From Pelagibacterium lentulum (GTDB lineage: Bacteria > Pseudomonadota > Alphaproteobacteria > Rhizobiales > Devosiaceae), in assembly GCF_003992625.1 (NCBI RefSeq), contig NZ_RZMW01000008.1:124001-188000 (forward strand): 64,000 bases of DNA, in the 5' to 3' direction. The translations under genes were made by a program, and so were the position numbers. Within the stretch, counting starts at the first letter, position 1. Each line of letters begins with the position of its first letter. The notes under the pieces were generated by a model, which saw only the letters and a list, made by a program, of their open reading frames with translations, made no database searches and had not been told where the DNA came from. This document shows, piece by piece, positions 17,223 through 26,810 of this stretch.

Positions 17223-19358
17223 TTATTCTTGCCCATTGGGAACGTAGGTCGGGCGCCAGGGCCGGTTCGGGTCTGGGACCGTTGGCTTGATGCGAAAGGT
17301 CTGTCTTGCCCGGTTCCAATAGAGCATATGAGTTCCATGGGTTGACAGTGCTGTTTCGTCGATAACGGCCGAGGCCATATCGCTACATGAAGGCGGCGCC
17401 GGCATTCTTGTGATGACCAGATCGGCCAGCGCGCAGTCCTCATTGAAGGCAGCAGGGTCGCGTACCAGCGCTACGGTATAGCCCTCCGAAGCAGAAATCA
17501 CGCAGCCTAGGCCATCGCAATTGGTGACGTCATGGCGGGATGCGATGGACTCTATATAGCGCTCCGACCAGACATTTGTAGCAAAGGTGTTGTTTCGTCC
17601 CGCAATCAGGGCAAGAGCGCCCTCATGCCGTACGACGGTCGCTTGGGTGGAATCGGCGATCAGGACATTCGGAGACGGTTCCGTGCAAAAGGCGAAGATG
17701 ACGGGGACGGCGAGGGCCGGTCCCCAGATGCGTATTCTGCATTGGAAAAAGGCTAACCAGGCCAATGCAACAAGGCCGACGACAAGCGCAGAGGGCGCGA
17801 GTATTGGGCTTGGATCGAAACCGAAGCTCACCGTTTGCACGAAATGTGCGCACCAAAGCACTGCTTCGATCGACCAGCCCATGATGAGATAGAACGGTCC
17901 TTCAAGGCCAAACGGGATCATAAGCGTTGCGATCAAAGCAGATGGCATCATTACAAGTGTGACGATAGGCATTGCCATGAGGTTGCCTAGAAGGCCGAAA
18001 GGCGCAGTCTGCTGGAAATGATAGGCGGTAAAGAGCATCGTAGCAGCCCCGGCAATAATGCTGGTGACGCCAATCTCCTTGAAAAAGCGCAGCAGTTTGC
18101 TGGTTTCGTATGTCTTTTTCTCACGTGAATCGCGGGCGAGTTCAAATGCCGCAATCAGTGCAATAACGGCAGCGAATGAAAGCTGGAAACTGGCGCGAAA
18201 AATGCTGGCCGGATCCACCAGCACGATAAGGATTGCAGCGATGGCGACATTGCGCATGGTCAGAGCGTGGCGACCGGCCATGACCGCTCCCAAGACCAGA
18301 CACAGCATGATGGTTGCGCGGATGGCGGATATGCCCATGCCGGAAATGAAGAGATAGGCAAAAGCGGTCGTAATGCCACCAAATGCTGCAATACGTTTGA
18401 TCGGATAGTGTTCAGCAATGCCTGGGATGGCACTGAGAACCAGACGCAAGACAGCAAAGACGCTACCGGCAGCGATTGTGAGATGCAGCCCGGAAATCGC
18501 AAGCACATGGGCCAAGCCCGCTGATGCCATCACAGCGCGTTCATCTGGATCGAGCCGGCTTTGATCGCCGGTAATCAAAGCTGTTGCGACCCCGCCAATG
18601 CGATCGTCGAGTACCGTCAAGATACGAGCACCGATTTCGGCACGAACCCAGGCAACCATTTCGGCAAAGCCGGTATCAATAGTATGGTGGACTTCAACAT
18701 TTCCAAGCACAGAGCCATAGGCGCCAATAGACTGAAAATAGCTGACAAATTGTGCGTCATAGCCACCCGGTACGATTGGCGGCGGAACTGGAGAGAACCG
18801 AACACGGGCCGATATTGTATCACCCTGCTCCACGGCAAAAATATCGCGGGTTGCAAGGCGTGCCCGGTTGACGCCCGGATCGTTGCGCGGCTGGTCGGCC
18901 ACAATCTGTGAAACAATCCAGCGCTGGCTGTTTCCATCGTCAAATATGATTTGGTCGATCGTGAACTCATAAATACCGTAGCGTGGCGCTTCGAGCATTT
19001 TGGTGCCCCACAGGGCGCCATGCAAAGGCAGCACCAGTGTTCCGATCCATATCCAGGTGAGAAACAGAACAAGGCGACGGGAGACGCCCGACGACCGGAA
19101 GGCGATGGCGCACAGCGTGACAAACATGGTGCCTGCAATCCACACAGTTCCCGTTGGCTCGCCAGGCATTATCCGATAGGCAATCAGGCCCAGGATCAAT
19201 GCGAAAGGAACGAGCAGAAAGAAGCGGCGCTGTTCGAGCGCAAAATCGGCCGCCCTCGCAATCGAAATGGCCAGACCTCTTGATAGATCGCCCATGCGAT
19301 GGCGCCAACCGGGCGGCGTTTTCGAGCCGCTATCCCCGATCAATATGCCATGAACCAT
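17223..19358 (-). CDS. comEC: ComEC/Rec2 family competence membrane protein
   Basis: A 711-residue polytopic membrane protein with an N-terminal DUF4131-like soluble region and the long hydrophobic ComEC core, including the segment [15 protein letters not shown] typical of the family. In competent bacteria ComEC forms the inner membrane channel for single-stranded DNA. The C-terminal region is soluble but shows no HxHxDH metal motif, so the metallo-beta-lactamase domain found in Bacillus ComEC is missing or degenerate. I see no other competence gene in the window. It is convergent with lexA (23-base gap) and divergent from gltX. Confidence 0.88.
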   Translation of the reverse strand: MVHGILIGDSGSKTPPGWRHRMGDLSRGLAISIARAADFALEQRRFFLLVPFALILGLIAYRIMPGEPTGTVWIAGTMFVTLCAIAFRSSGVSRRLVLFLTWIWIGTLVLPLHGALWGTKMLEAPRYGIYEFTIDQIIFDDGNSQRWIVSQIVADQPRNDPGVNRARLATRDIFAVEQGDTISARVRFSPVPPPIVPGGYDAQFVSYFQSIGAYGSVLGNVEVHHTIDTGFAEMVAWVRAEIGARILTVLDDRIGGVATALITGDQSRLDPDERAVMASAGLAHVLAISGLHLTIAAGSVFAVLRLVLSAIPGIAEHYPIKRIAAFGGITTAFAYLFISGMGISAIRATIMLCLVLGAVMAGRHALTMRNVAIAAILIVLVDPASIFRASFQLSFAAVIALIAAFELARDSREKKTYETSKLLRFFKEIGVTSIIAGAATMLFTAYHFQQTAPFGLLGNLMAMPIVTLVMMPSALIATLMIPFGLEGPFYLIMGWSIEAVLWCAHFVQTVSFGFDPSPILAPSALVVGLVALAWLAFFQCRIRIWGPALAVPVIFAFCTEPSPNVLIADSTQATVVRHEGALALIAGRNNTFATNVWSERYIESIASRHDVTNCDGLGCVISASEGYTVALVRDPAAFNEDCALADLVITRMPAPPSCSDMASAVIDETALSTHGTHMLYWNRARQTFRIKPTVPDPNRPWRPTYVPNGQE

Positions 19359-19440
19359 CGCTGCGCTTGCCCCCGCCCTTGCGCTTGCCGTTTGCTATGG
19401 TACACACGGGCTCACAATTTCTCCAAACGGTCCTTTTAAT

Positions 19441-20868
19441 ATGTCACAGCCTGTCGTTACGCGCTTCGCTCCTTCACCTACCGGATATCTGCATATCGGC
19501 GGCGCCCGTACGGCTCTTTTCAATTGGGTCTATGCGCGCAAGCTGGGCGGCAAAATGCTGCTGCGTATCGAGGACACCGACCGGGAGCGGTCGACCGAGG
19601 CCGCCGTGAGCGCTATTCTTGATGGCATGAGTTGGCTTGGCCTGGATTGGGACGGCGAGCCCATTTCCCAGTTTGAACGTGCAGACCGACATGCCGAAAT
19701 TGCAATGCAGTTGCTGGCACAGGGTAAGGCCTATAAGTGCTATTGCTCGCCCGAAGAATTGACTGAAATGCGCGAGGCGGCGCGTGCAGCGGGCAAGCCC
19801 CCCCGGTATGATGGACGCTGGCGGGATCGGGACGAAAGCGAAGCGCCCGAGGGCGTTAAGCCGGTTATTCGTATCAAGGCACCTCAGAGTGGTGAAATCG
19901 TCGTTGAGGATCAGGTTCAGGGCCGTGTGGTGTTCAAGGCCCAGAATCTTGACGACTTCATTATCCTGCGGTCGGACGGCACGCCAACCTATATGCACGC
20001 CGTTGTGGTGGACGACCATGACATGGGTGTTACCCATATCATTCGCGGTGACGACCATCTGACCAACGCGGCGCGCCAGATCGTGATCTATCAGGCCCTG
20101 GGTTGGGACGTCCCCGTAATGGCCCATATTCCGCTGATCCATGGGCCGGATGGCGCAAAGCTTTCCAAGCGCCATGGCGCCATGGGCGTAGAGGCCTATC
20201 GGCAGATGGGATACCTGCCCGAAGCACTGCGCAATTATCTGGCGCGGCTGGGCTGGGCGCATGGGGACGACGAAATCTTTTCGACCGCTCAGATGGTCGA
20301 GTGGTTCTCGCTTGAGGCACTCAACAAAGGCGCTTCGCGCTTCGACTTCGTGAAGCTGGGCAACCTCAATGGACATTATATCCGGGAAGCCGAACCTGTG
20401 CGGCTTTATGAAGTGATGGTCGATACAGCCTCGGAACTGGGGCGGAATGCTGATTATCTGGGGCTGGTCAACAATAAGACTACTGCCCTGGCCGCAATTC
20501 CCGAGTTGCAGCCACGGGCCAAGACGGTACTTGAACTCATCGACCTCGCACAGTTCATCTATACCGAGCGCCCGCTGGCCCTTGAGGAAAAAGCAGCCGC
20601 CCTATTGGGCGAGGAGGGGCTGGCGCATATCGCCGCACTGGTTCCACAGTTTGAGGCGCTGCAGGACTGGTCGGTCTCCTCGATCGATGCCTGCGTAAGA
20701 GCCTATGCAGAAACATCGGACGTCAAGCTGGGCAAGGTGGCGCAGCCGTTACGCGCGGCGTTGACAGGCAGAACGGTTTCGCCCGGCATTTTTGAGGTGA
20801 TGGTGCTGATCGGCAAGAGCGAAAGTCTCGGCCGATTGAAGGATCAGGCCGCGAAAGTCGCTGCCTGA
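19441..20868 (+). CDS. gltX: Glutamyl-tRNA synthetase
   Basis: A 475-residue class I aminoacyl-tRNA synthetase. The HIGH-type motif is HIGG (residues 18-21) within [15 protein letters not shown], and the KMSKS-type motif is KLSKRHG at about residue 240. The length and both domains fit GluRS. Many alphaproteobacteria use such an enzyme also to load glutamate on tRNA-Gln, which the GatCAB amidotransferase then converts; gatA is present at the right end of this window. The gene is followed by 171 bases before gltA. Confidence 0.95.
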   Translation: MSQPVVTRFAPSPTGYLHIGGARTALFNWVYARKLGGKMLLRIEDTDRERSTEAAVSAILDGMSWLGLDWDGEPISQFERADRHAEIAMQLLAQGKAYKCYCSPEELTEMREAARAAGKPPRYDGRWRDRDESEAPEGVKPVIRIKAPQSGEIVVEDQVQGRVVFKAQNLDDFIILRSDGTPTYMHAVVVDDHDMGVTHIIRGDDHLTNAARQIVIYQALGWDVPVMAHIPLIHGPDGAKLSKRHGAMGVEAYRQMGYLPEALRNYLARLGWAHGDDEIFSTAQMVEWFSLEALNKGASRFDFVKLGNLNGHYIREAEPVRLYEVMVDTASELGRNADYLGLVNNKTTALAAIPELQPRAKTVLELIDLAQFIYTERPLALEEKAAALLGEEGLAHIAALVPQFEALQDWSVSSIDACVRAYAETSDVKLGKVAQPLRAALTGRTVSPGIFEVMVLIGKSESLGRLKDQAAKVAA

Positions 20869-20895
20869 TCTCCGATCAGATATTCGTTTTACCTA

Positions 20896-20929
20896 TACGT
20901 CAAGAAGTATGACGTAGTTGCATACGTCA
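20896..20929. promoter_or_regulatory. Three alternating TACGTCA half-sites upstream of gltA
   Basis: TACGTCA (20896-20902), its inverse TGACGTA (20910-20916) and TACGTCA again (20923-20929) alternate in orientation with 7- and 6-base spacers, so their centres are 14 and 13 bases apart. Each neighbouring pair is a perfect inverted repeat. This looks like a multi-site operator in the gltA control region. Confidence 0.55.
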
Positions 20930-21039
20930 CATAAATCGGATACCGAAAGGCGACATTTTTTACGGTTCAACAAAACAGTCCCCGTGCCAGTGAGAGCGAC
21001 CGCTTTGACCCGCCGGGATGGCTAGTCGGGAGGCGCCAT

Positions 21040-22329
21040 ATGAGCGATCAAACTGCGAAACTGACCATTGGTGAAGAAACCTTCGAGTTTCCGGTCCTCA
21101 ACGGCACCGTCGGCCCAGATGTCATTGATATAAGGTCACTTTACGCCAAGACCGGCATGTTTACCTACGATCCCGGTTTCACGTCCACAGCCGCGTGCGA
21201 CAGCGCTATTACCTATATCGACGGTGACAAGGGCGAACTGCTCTATCGCGGTTATCCGATCGATCAACTGGCCGAAAAAAGCTCGTTCCTCGAAGTCTGC
21301 TTTCTGCTGCTTTACGGCGATTTGCCCAAAAAGAACGAACTTGCCGATTTCTCCAATCGCGTAACACGACACACGATGGTGCATGAGCAGATGCACTATT
21401 TCTATCGCGGTTTCCGGCGCGATGCGCACCCGATGGCAATCGTAACCGGCGTTGTAGGAGCAATGGCGGCCTTCTATCACGACAGCACCGACATTTCCGA
21501 TCCGGTGCAGCGCGAGATCGCATCGATCCGCATGATCGCAAAAATACCGACCATCGCGGCCATGGCCTACAAATACTCAGTTGGCCAGCCCTTCGTTTAT
21601 CCGCGTAACGATCTCGATTACGCTTCCAACTTCCTGCACATGTGCTTTGCCGTTCCGGCCGAAGAATACAAAATCGACCCGGTTGTCGCCAAAGCCATGG
21701 ACCGGATCTTCACGCTTCATGCCGACCATGAGCAGAACGCTTCGACCTCGACAGTGCGCCTGTCGGGCTCGTCGGACGCCAATCCGTTCGCCTGTATTGC
21801 TGCCGGTGTTGCGTGCCTGTGGGGCCCGGCCCACGGTGGTGCCAACGAAGCCGCGCTCAACATGCTGCGCGAAATCGGCACGGTCGACCGCATCCCCGAA
21901 TATATCGAAAAGGCCAAGGACAAAAACGATCCGTTCCGCCTTATGGGGTTCGGGCACCGGGTCTATAAAAACTACGATCCGCGCGCTGCCGTCATGCAGG
22001 AATCTGCGCGCGAAGTGCTTGAACTGCTCGGCGTCGAGAACAATCCCACGCTCCAGGTGGCTCAGGAACTCGAAAAGATTGCCCTAAGCGACCCCTATTT
22101 CGTGGATCGCAAGCTGTATCCGAACGTGGATTTCTACTCAGGCATCATTCTCGATGCGATCGGCTTCCCGACATCGATGTTCACCGCGATCTTTGCGCTG
22201 AGCCGCACCGTTGGCTGGATTGCACAGTGGAAAGAAATGATCGGCGATCCGCAAAAGAAGATCGGTCGTCCGCGTCAGCTTTACAATGGTGTCGCTGCCC
22301 GCGATTACACGCCGATCAGCGAGCGTTGA
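21040..22329 (+). CDS. gltA: Citrate synthase
   Basis: A 429-residue type II (hexameric, Gram-negative) citrate synthase that condenses acetyl-CoA with oxaloacetate at the entry to the TCA cycle. Family segments are clear, including [20 protein letters not shown] and [14 protein letters not shown], which hold the catalytic histidines and oxaloacetate-binding arginine. An ATG follows a GGGAGG element. Upstream lie three TACGTCA half-sites. The 3' end overlaps the convergent lpxB gene by 14 bases and an intrinsic terminator lies within lpxB. Confidence 0.96.
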   Translation: MSDQTAKLTIGEETFEFPVLNGTVGPDVIDIRSLYAKTGMFTYDPGFTSTAACDSAITYIDGDKGELLYRGYPIDQLAEKSSFLEVCFLLLYGDLPKKNELADFSNRVTRHTMVHEQMHYFYRGFRRDAHPMAIVTGVVGAMAAFYHDSTDISDPVQREIASIRMIAKIPTIAAMAYKYSVGQPFVYPRNDLDYASNFLHMCFAVPAEEYKIDPVVAKAMDRIFTLHADHEQNASTSTVRLSGSSDANPFACIAAGVACLWGPAHGGANEAALNMLREIGTVDRIPEYIEKAKDKNDPFRLMGFGHRVYKNYDPRAAVMQESAREVLELLGVENNPTLQVAQELEKIALSDPYFVDRKLYPNVDFYSGIILDAIGFPTSMFTAIFALSRTVGWIAQWKEMIGDPQKKIGRPRQLYNGVAARDYTPISER

Positions 22330-23452
22330 TCCACGCGCCAATCCGGTCGACTGGATTTGAAAGGGGTGCCTCTGGCGCCCCTTTTTCCATTGTGGCGCGG
22401 ATCGTCTTGAAGGCCTCGAGTTGGCTTTGCCGCTGCGCCTGGTTGTCGAGAAGGTCTTTGACGGCATGGATGGCGCGTTCAGGCTCGGCTCGGTGGGCAA
22501 AAAGGATTTCCGGAACGATTTCAGCGCCTGCGAGAATGTTGGGCAGGCCGACAAAGCGCGTGATCGCCTTTTGGAACATGCGGACCTGGGCGCCTTCGGC
22601 AATGTAGGTTATGGCGTGCGGAATGCCCGCGAGCGCCAGTTCGAGCGTTACGGTGCCACTGACCGCAAAAGCCGCGACAGCTTCATTCAATACGGTCTGC
22701 CGTGCATTAGCCTCGCTGACGATGCGAGCGGGCACTGGCCATTTGGCGACAGCGGCCTCGATACGCGCGTGCTGCGCCCGTGTGCTAAGGATGACAAGCT
22801 CATCGACGCGCGCGTGCGCGAGAGCCATCTCGCCCACGGCGCGCATGAGCGGCAGATGTTTGGTGATTTCGCCGGTGCGGCTGCCGGGCAATAGCAAAAG
22901 CGGGCCGTTGGCGGGCAATTTCTCGCGCATGGGGATACGGGCCAGCGCTGGATGCCCGACATAGCTCGTTCTCGGACCGCCGAGCTGTTCCATCGCGGAA
23001 GGTTCGAATGGCAATACCGCGAGCACTTCGTCGTACAGTGGAGCGATTTTCCTGGCGCGTTCCGGCTTCCAAGCCCAAACGGACGGGGCAACATAAAGAA
23101 CGATCGGCTTTTCAAAGCTGCGCTTACGCAGCCGGCTCGCTACGACCTGCGAAAAAACCTGAGCATCGATCAGCACGACGATATCGGGCTGGGACGCGAG
23201 GATCGCGTTGACTGTTTGGCGCGCACGCCAGAGCAACAGCGGCAATCGCAACAGCACATCGCGATAGCCCATGACGGCAAGATCATGAATGGGAAAGAGC
23301 GAAGCCAGCCCTTCGGCTTGCATCTTTTCGCCCCCCACCCCGATAATCTCGACTTGCTGGCGGGCCTTAAGGCCAGCGATCAAGTCTGCGCCAATGGCAT
23401 CGCCGGACGACTCGCCGGCAAGGATGAACAGTTTGGCCGGGTTATTGGTCAT
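22316..23452 (-). CDS. lpxB: Lipid-A-disaccharide synthase
   Basis: A 378-residue glycosyltransferase (GT19) that joins UDP-2,3-diacylglucosamine and lipid X to form the lipid A disaccharide at the inner membrane. The N-terminal segment [18 protein letters not shown] and the segment [15 protein letters not shown] are typical. I chose the ATG at 23452, which overlaps lpxI by 11 bases. A further 16 residues upstream are possible but lie inside lpxI and look unconserved. It is the last gene of the lpxD-fabZ-lpxA-lpxI-lpxB run and its 3' end contains the gltA terminator on the other strand. Confidence 0.94.
   Translation of the reverse strand: MTNNPAKLFILAGESSGDAIGADLIAGLKARQQVEIIGVGGEKMQAEGLASLFPIHDLAVMGYRDVLLRLPLLLWRARQTVNAILASQPDIVVLIDAQVFSQVVASRLRKRSFEKPIVLYVAPSVWAWKPERARKIAPLYDEVLAVLPFEPSAMEQLGGPRTSYVGHPALARIPMREKLPANGPLLLLPGSRTGEITKHLPLMRAVGEMALAHARVDELVILSTRAQHARIEAAVAKWPVPARIVSEANARQTVLNEAVAAFAVSGTVTLELALAGIPHAITYIAEGAQVRMFQKAITRFVGLPNILAGAEIVPEILFAHRAEPERAIHAVKDLLDNQAQRQSQLEAFKTIRATMEKGAPEAPLSNPVDRIGAWINAR
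22360..22386 (+). terminator. Intrinsic terminator of gltA, inside the 3' end of lpxB
   Basis: An 8-base stem (GGGGTGCC with GGCGCCCC, one G-T pair) closes a three-base loop and is followed by five T residues on the plus strand. It begins 31 bases after the gltA stop and lies wholly within the coding region of the convergent lpxB gene. Confidence 0.75.
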
Positions 23453-24263
23453 CGGGCCTGATCCCGATGAGCGCAATACCGGCAGCATCGGAACGAGCAA
23501 TGATTTGCTCGCGCTCGATAAGCAGGGTGCGGCCCGTTTCGACCACTATAGCCTGAGCGCCGAGGGCCTGTGCGCCGGTTACAGTATCGGGACCGATGGC
23601 GGGCAGGTCGACATGGAGCGGTTGGCCGGGCTTTGAGGCCTTGGCGAGCACGATCCGCGCCTGGCCATCGCCGATTAGCCCGCGCTGACGCAATTGGCTA
23701 CAGCGCGCGAGCAACGCATCAGTGCCACCGATATCTTCAAGCGCGACGATGCGGGCGCCTGAGGCTACAAGCGCTTGACCAAGGTCGAGTTCACCTGCGG
23801 CACGAACTTTGGCGAGCGCAAAACGAGCGGTCGCGAGCGTCTCTTCGTCGGGCTGCACCCCGCCGATGATACCCTCGGGGGCGAGCAGGTCGGAGACGAT
23901 TTCATGCACACCGATGAAGGGAATGCCCAGCATCTTGAGCAACATGGAACCCAGTTGGGAGAGTTTGGCATCACCCTGGGATTGTTTTTTCTCGGCTCCG
24001 GCAAATTCCGATAGCGTCTCGCGGTCGCGATCTGACATATGCATGCCGCCAACCGCGCAAACATGGGTGGCCTTAAACTTTCGAATTTCACGCAGCACCT
24101 GATCGGGGCGCGAAACCCTGATCGGGAACGGGTTCTCGGCGGCAAGATCGTCTCGCGGATGCAGGGCAAGCACCCTTACCTCCCAACCCGCAGCGCGTGC
24201 CGCGCTGATGGCTCTTGGCACCAGGGCCCCTGCCCCGGCCACGAGTGCAAGCCGGCCTGCCAT
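23442..24263 (-). CDS. lpxI: UDP-2,3-diacylglucosamine pyrophosphatase LpxI
   Basis: A 273-residue protein of the LpxI (formerly DUF1009) family, which hydrolyses UDP-2,3-diacylglucosamine to lipid X. Alphaproteobacteria use it in place of LpxH. The N-terminal segment LALVAGAGALP-like (LALVAGAGALVP) and the C-terminal segment DLPAIGPDTV match my memory of the family. The ATG at 24263 has a GGAAGG ribosome binding site and starts one base after the lpxA stop. Confidence 0.9.
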   Translation of the reverse strand: MAGRLALVAGAGALVPRAISAARAAGWEVRVLALHPRDDLAAENPFPIRVSRPDQVLREIRKFKATHVCAVGGMHMSDRDRETLSEFAGAEKKQSQGDAKLSQLGSMLLKMLGIPFIGVHEIVSDLLAPEGIIGGVQPDEETLATARFALAKVRAAGELDLGQALVASGARIVALEDIGGTDALLARCSQLRQRGLIGDGQARIVLAKASKPGQPLHVDLPAIGPDTVTGAQALGAQAIVVETGRTLLIEREQIIARSDAAGIALIGIRPDDQ

Positions 24264-24264
24264 A

Positions 24265-25074
24265 TCAGCCTTCCGATCCAGCCTCGTTGCGCGGCATGCA
24301 CAGAGCACGCTCTGAGGGCTGGCGAATGAACTCGATCACATCTTCGACGAGCTTTTCGCCTTTGAAAATTTCAGCGGCGTCCTCAATGCGCTCGCGCAAA
24401 GTGCCCTCATTGGAAAAGATCATGCGGTAAGCTGCGCGCAGGGCGTGAATGGCACTACGGTCGAACTGGCGCCGCTTGAGGCCGACGAGATTGAGTCCGC
24501 CCAGATGAGCGCGATTGCCCAGTACAGAGCCATAGGGAATGACATCGTTCTCGACAAAGCTCATTGCTCCCACAAAAGCATGGGCACCAATACGAACAAA
24601 CTGATGGACGCCACAAAGGCCGCCGAAGCGCACATAATCGTCGACGACACAATGCCCGGCAAGGCTTGCCTGATTGGCCATGACAACGTGATTGCCGAGG
24701 CGGCAATCATGCGCGATATGCACGCCAACCATCAAAAGGCAGTTGTTGCCAACCCGCGTTTCCATGCCACCCCCGGAGGTGCCAGGGTTGATGGTCACGT
24801 ATTCGCGCAGCACACAGTCGGTGCCAACAGTAACCGTGCTGGACTCACCATCGTACTTCAAATCCTGAGGCGGGTGGCCGATAGAGGCGAATGGATAGAG
24901 TTTGGTGCGGTCGCCTATCGTCGTGCGCCCATCAAGCGACACATGGGACACGAGCGTTACATCGTCGCCGATTACAACATTGTCGCCGATCGTGCAGAAT
25001 GGCCCGATCGTCGTGTTATTCCCGATTTTGGCTTTCGGTGAAACGATAGCGGAAGGGTGAACTGAAGAGGTCAC
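24265..25074 (-). CDS. lpxA: UDP-N-acetylglucosamine O-acyltransferase
   Basis: A 269-residue left-handed beta-helix protein with many hexapeptide repeats (for example [20 protein letters not shown]) that adds the first 3-hydroxyacyl chain to UDP-GlcNAc in lipid A synthesis. The segment [14 protein letters not shown] holds the catalytic histidine region. It starts with GTG whose last two bases are part of the fabZ stop (GTGA overlap). The C-terminal helical part is present, so the gene is complete. Confidence 0.95.
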   Translation of the reverse strand: MTSSVHPSAIVSPKAKIGNNTTIGPFCTIGDNVVIGDDVTLVSHVSLDGRTTIGDRTKLYPFASIGHPPQDLKYDGESSTVTVGTDCVLREYVTINPGTSGGGMETRVGNNCLLMVGVHIAHDCRLGNHVVMANQASLAGHCVVDDYVRFGGLCGVHQFVRIGAHAFVGAMSFVENDVIPYGSVLGNRAHLGGLNLVGLKRRQFDRSAIHALRAAYRMIFSNEGTLRERIEDAAEIFKGEKLVEDVIEFIRQPSERALCMPRNEAGSEG

Positions 25075-25559
25075 GCGGTATCCCTGACGATCATTGCGCC
25101 AATTTCTGCCTCTGCATAGACCACGCCATTTACGATGGCTTTTGCTTCGTAGCGACCGACCGTCTTGCGTCGGTGTATCTTTTTGATGTGGTATTCGAGC
25201 CTGTCGCCTGGCTTGGCGGGCTTGCGGAACTTCACATTGTCGATCGTCAGCAGGTAAACGATGTGCTTTTCGCCACCCTTGTTTTCGAGATTGATCACAA
25301 TGGCGCCCGCAGTCTGGGCCATGCCTTCAATTATCAGCACACCGGGAAAAATAGGTTCGCCTGGGAAGTGGCCCGTAAACTGAGGCTCGTTGTAGGTGAC
25401 GTTCTTGATGCCCACAGCGGATTCATCGCCGTCGATATCAATGATCTTGTCGATCATCAGGAAGGGATAGCGATGCGGCAACGCCGCGAGAACGGCGTCG
25501 ATTTCCATCGTTGAGAGTTCAGTTTTGGTGGTTATAGAGTCGTCAGACGATCCACTCAC
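25071..25559 (-). CDS. fabZ: 3-hydroxyacyl-ACP dehydratase
   Basis: A 162-residue hot-dog fold dehydratase of fatty acid synthesis. The catalytic pair is His64 in TGHFPGEP and Glu78 in IIEGMAQ. It starts at a GTG that overlaps the lpxD stop (GTGA) and has a GAAGGGGA ribosome binding site; the next ATG, 17 codons later, lacks one. Its place between lpxD and lpxA is standard, since both pathways draw on 3-hydroxyacyl-ACP. Confidence 0.95.
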   Translation of the reverse strand: MSGSSDDSITTKTELSTMEIDAVLAALPHRYPFLMIDKIIDIDGDESAVGIKNVTYNEPQFTGHFPGEPIFPGVLIIEGMAQTAGAIVINLENKGGEKHIVYLLTIDNVKFRKPAKPGDRLEYHIKKIHRRKTVGRYEAKAIVNGVVYAEAEIGAMIVRDTA

Positions 25560-26584
25560 TTCTTGTCCCCTTCTTTAGACAATCGCCGCAGAGCGACGAT
25601 TTCGCGCTTCCACATTTTTACGTCCTGTGCCGGTGCGCCGCCGATGTTGGAGCCTGCCGGGAAGCTATGCGAAACGCCGCTTCTCGCCAACACAATTGTG
25701 CCTGCTCCGATTGTCATGTGTCCGGCGGTTCCAGCGCCGCCGCCCATAACGACGCCATCTTCCAAAATTGTGGACCCGCTCAGTCCACACATACCGGAAA
25801 TCACGCAATTGCGCCCGATTCGGCAATTGTGTCCGATCTGAACGAGATTATCGATTTTCGTGCCTTCACCGATAACCGTATCCGATAAGGTGCCACGATC
25901 AACAGTGGTATTGGCACCAATCTCCACAGCATCCTGAATGATAACGCGCCCCAATTGCGGTATCTTCTTGTGCCGATTGCTTTTGAGTTGAAACCCGAAT
26001 CCTTCTGCGCCAATGACAACGCCTGGTTGCAGAACGACCTCATTGCCAAGATGGGCACATTCGATCTTGCTCCCTGCTCCAATCACACAATTGCGCCCGA
26101 TGGTCACGCCAGAACCGATAACGGCGTTGGCGCCAATGACGGTACCCGAACCGATTTCGGCGCCCTTGCCGACGACAGCGCCGGCCCCGATGACCACATT
26201 GTCTTCGAGCTTATAGTTCTCGTCGTGGTAAGCGCCTGTTGCTTCGGTAATGCGCCGTGTATCGTCAGGATAAAGAACATTAAGAATATCGATAAAGACC
26301 CCATAGGGGTCCTCACAGCGCAAAATGGCCGTTCCGGGAGCAAGTTGATGCTCAAAACCATTAGGAACAAGCACAACCGACGCCGCGGCATCGGCGAGTT
26401 TCCTGGCAAAGGCCGCGCGGGCAATAAAGGAGATGGTGCCGGGCTTTGATTCGGCCAGATCACTGGCTCCGGTTATTTTTACTTCTGTGCCCGCCTTTTC
26501 AGCCAAATCGGCGTGGCCACTTTTCAAAAGAAGATCGGGTAGAGAAATGGGGCCAGTGAAACTATGAAAACGTGTATCGATCAT
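25556..26584 (-). CDS. lpxD: UDP-3-O-acylglucosamine N-acyltransferase
   Basis: A 342-residue acyltransferase that adds the second, N-linked acyl chain in lipid A synthesis. The N-terminal uridine-binding domain (about residues 1-100) is followed by a hexapeptide-repeat helix rich in IG/VIG turns and the segment [10 protein letters not shown] near the active-site histidine. It is the first gene of the lpx operon. The 158 bases between its start and the bamA terminator must hold the operon promoter. Confidence 0.95.
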   Translation of the reverse strand: MIDTRFHSFTGPISLPDLLLKSGHADLAEKAGTEVKITGASDLAESKPGTISFIARAAFARKLADAAASVVLVPNGFEHQLAPGTAILRCEDPYGVFIDILNVLYPDDTRRITEATGAYHDENYKLEDNVVIGAGAVVGKGAEIGSGTVIGANAVIGSGVTIGRNCVIGAGSKIECAHLGNEVVLQPGVVIGAEGFGFQLKSNRHKKIPQLGRVIIQDAVEIGANTTVDRGTLSDTVIGEGTKIDNLVQIGHNCRIGRNCVISGMCGLSGSTILEDGVVMGGGAGTAGHMTIGAGTIVLARSGVSHSFPAGSNIGGAPAQDVKMWKREIVALRRLSKEGDKK

Positions 26585-26741
26585 CTGACCATTTCAAAAT
26601 ACCGAATTTGCATCACGCAAATCGGCGTCAATTTAATATGTTACGCTCTAGCCGATCACGGCAACTTCAAACTTACTTTGATATGAGCTGCACGAGAAGT
26701 TCCAGCATAAATTACACTTTTGACCGGGCAATTTGAGGGCC

Positions 26742-26777
26742 TAAAAAAGAAACCGCGGAGCAAAAGCACCGCGGTTC
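26742..26777 (-). terminator. Intrinsic terminator of bamA
   Basis: On the minus strand, a GC-rich stem (AACCGCGG with CCGCGGTT, extended by inner pairs) with a TTTT loop is followed by a T-rich run. It ends the bamA transcript, so lpxD onward is a separate transcription unit. Confidence 0.8.
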
Positions 26778-26810
26778 TAAGCTGGTATAAGGCTGGTGTC
26801 CAGTCCGTCT

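Noticed and set aside
26585-26810. Absence of skp/ompH between bamA and lpxD
   Set aside because: E. coli has skp here, but from memory many rhizobial genomes place bamA next to lpxD directly, so the gap with a terminator is ordinary.
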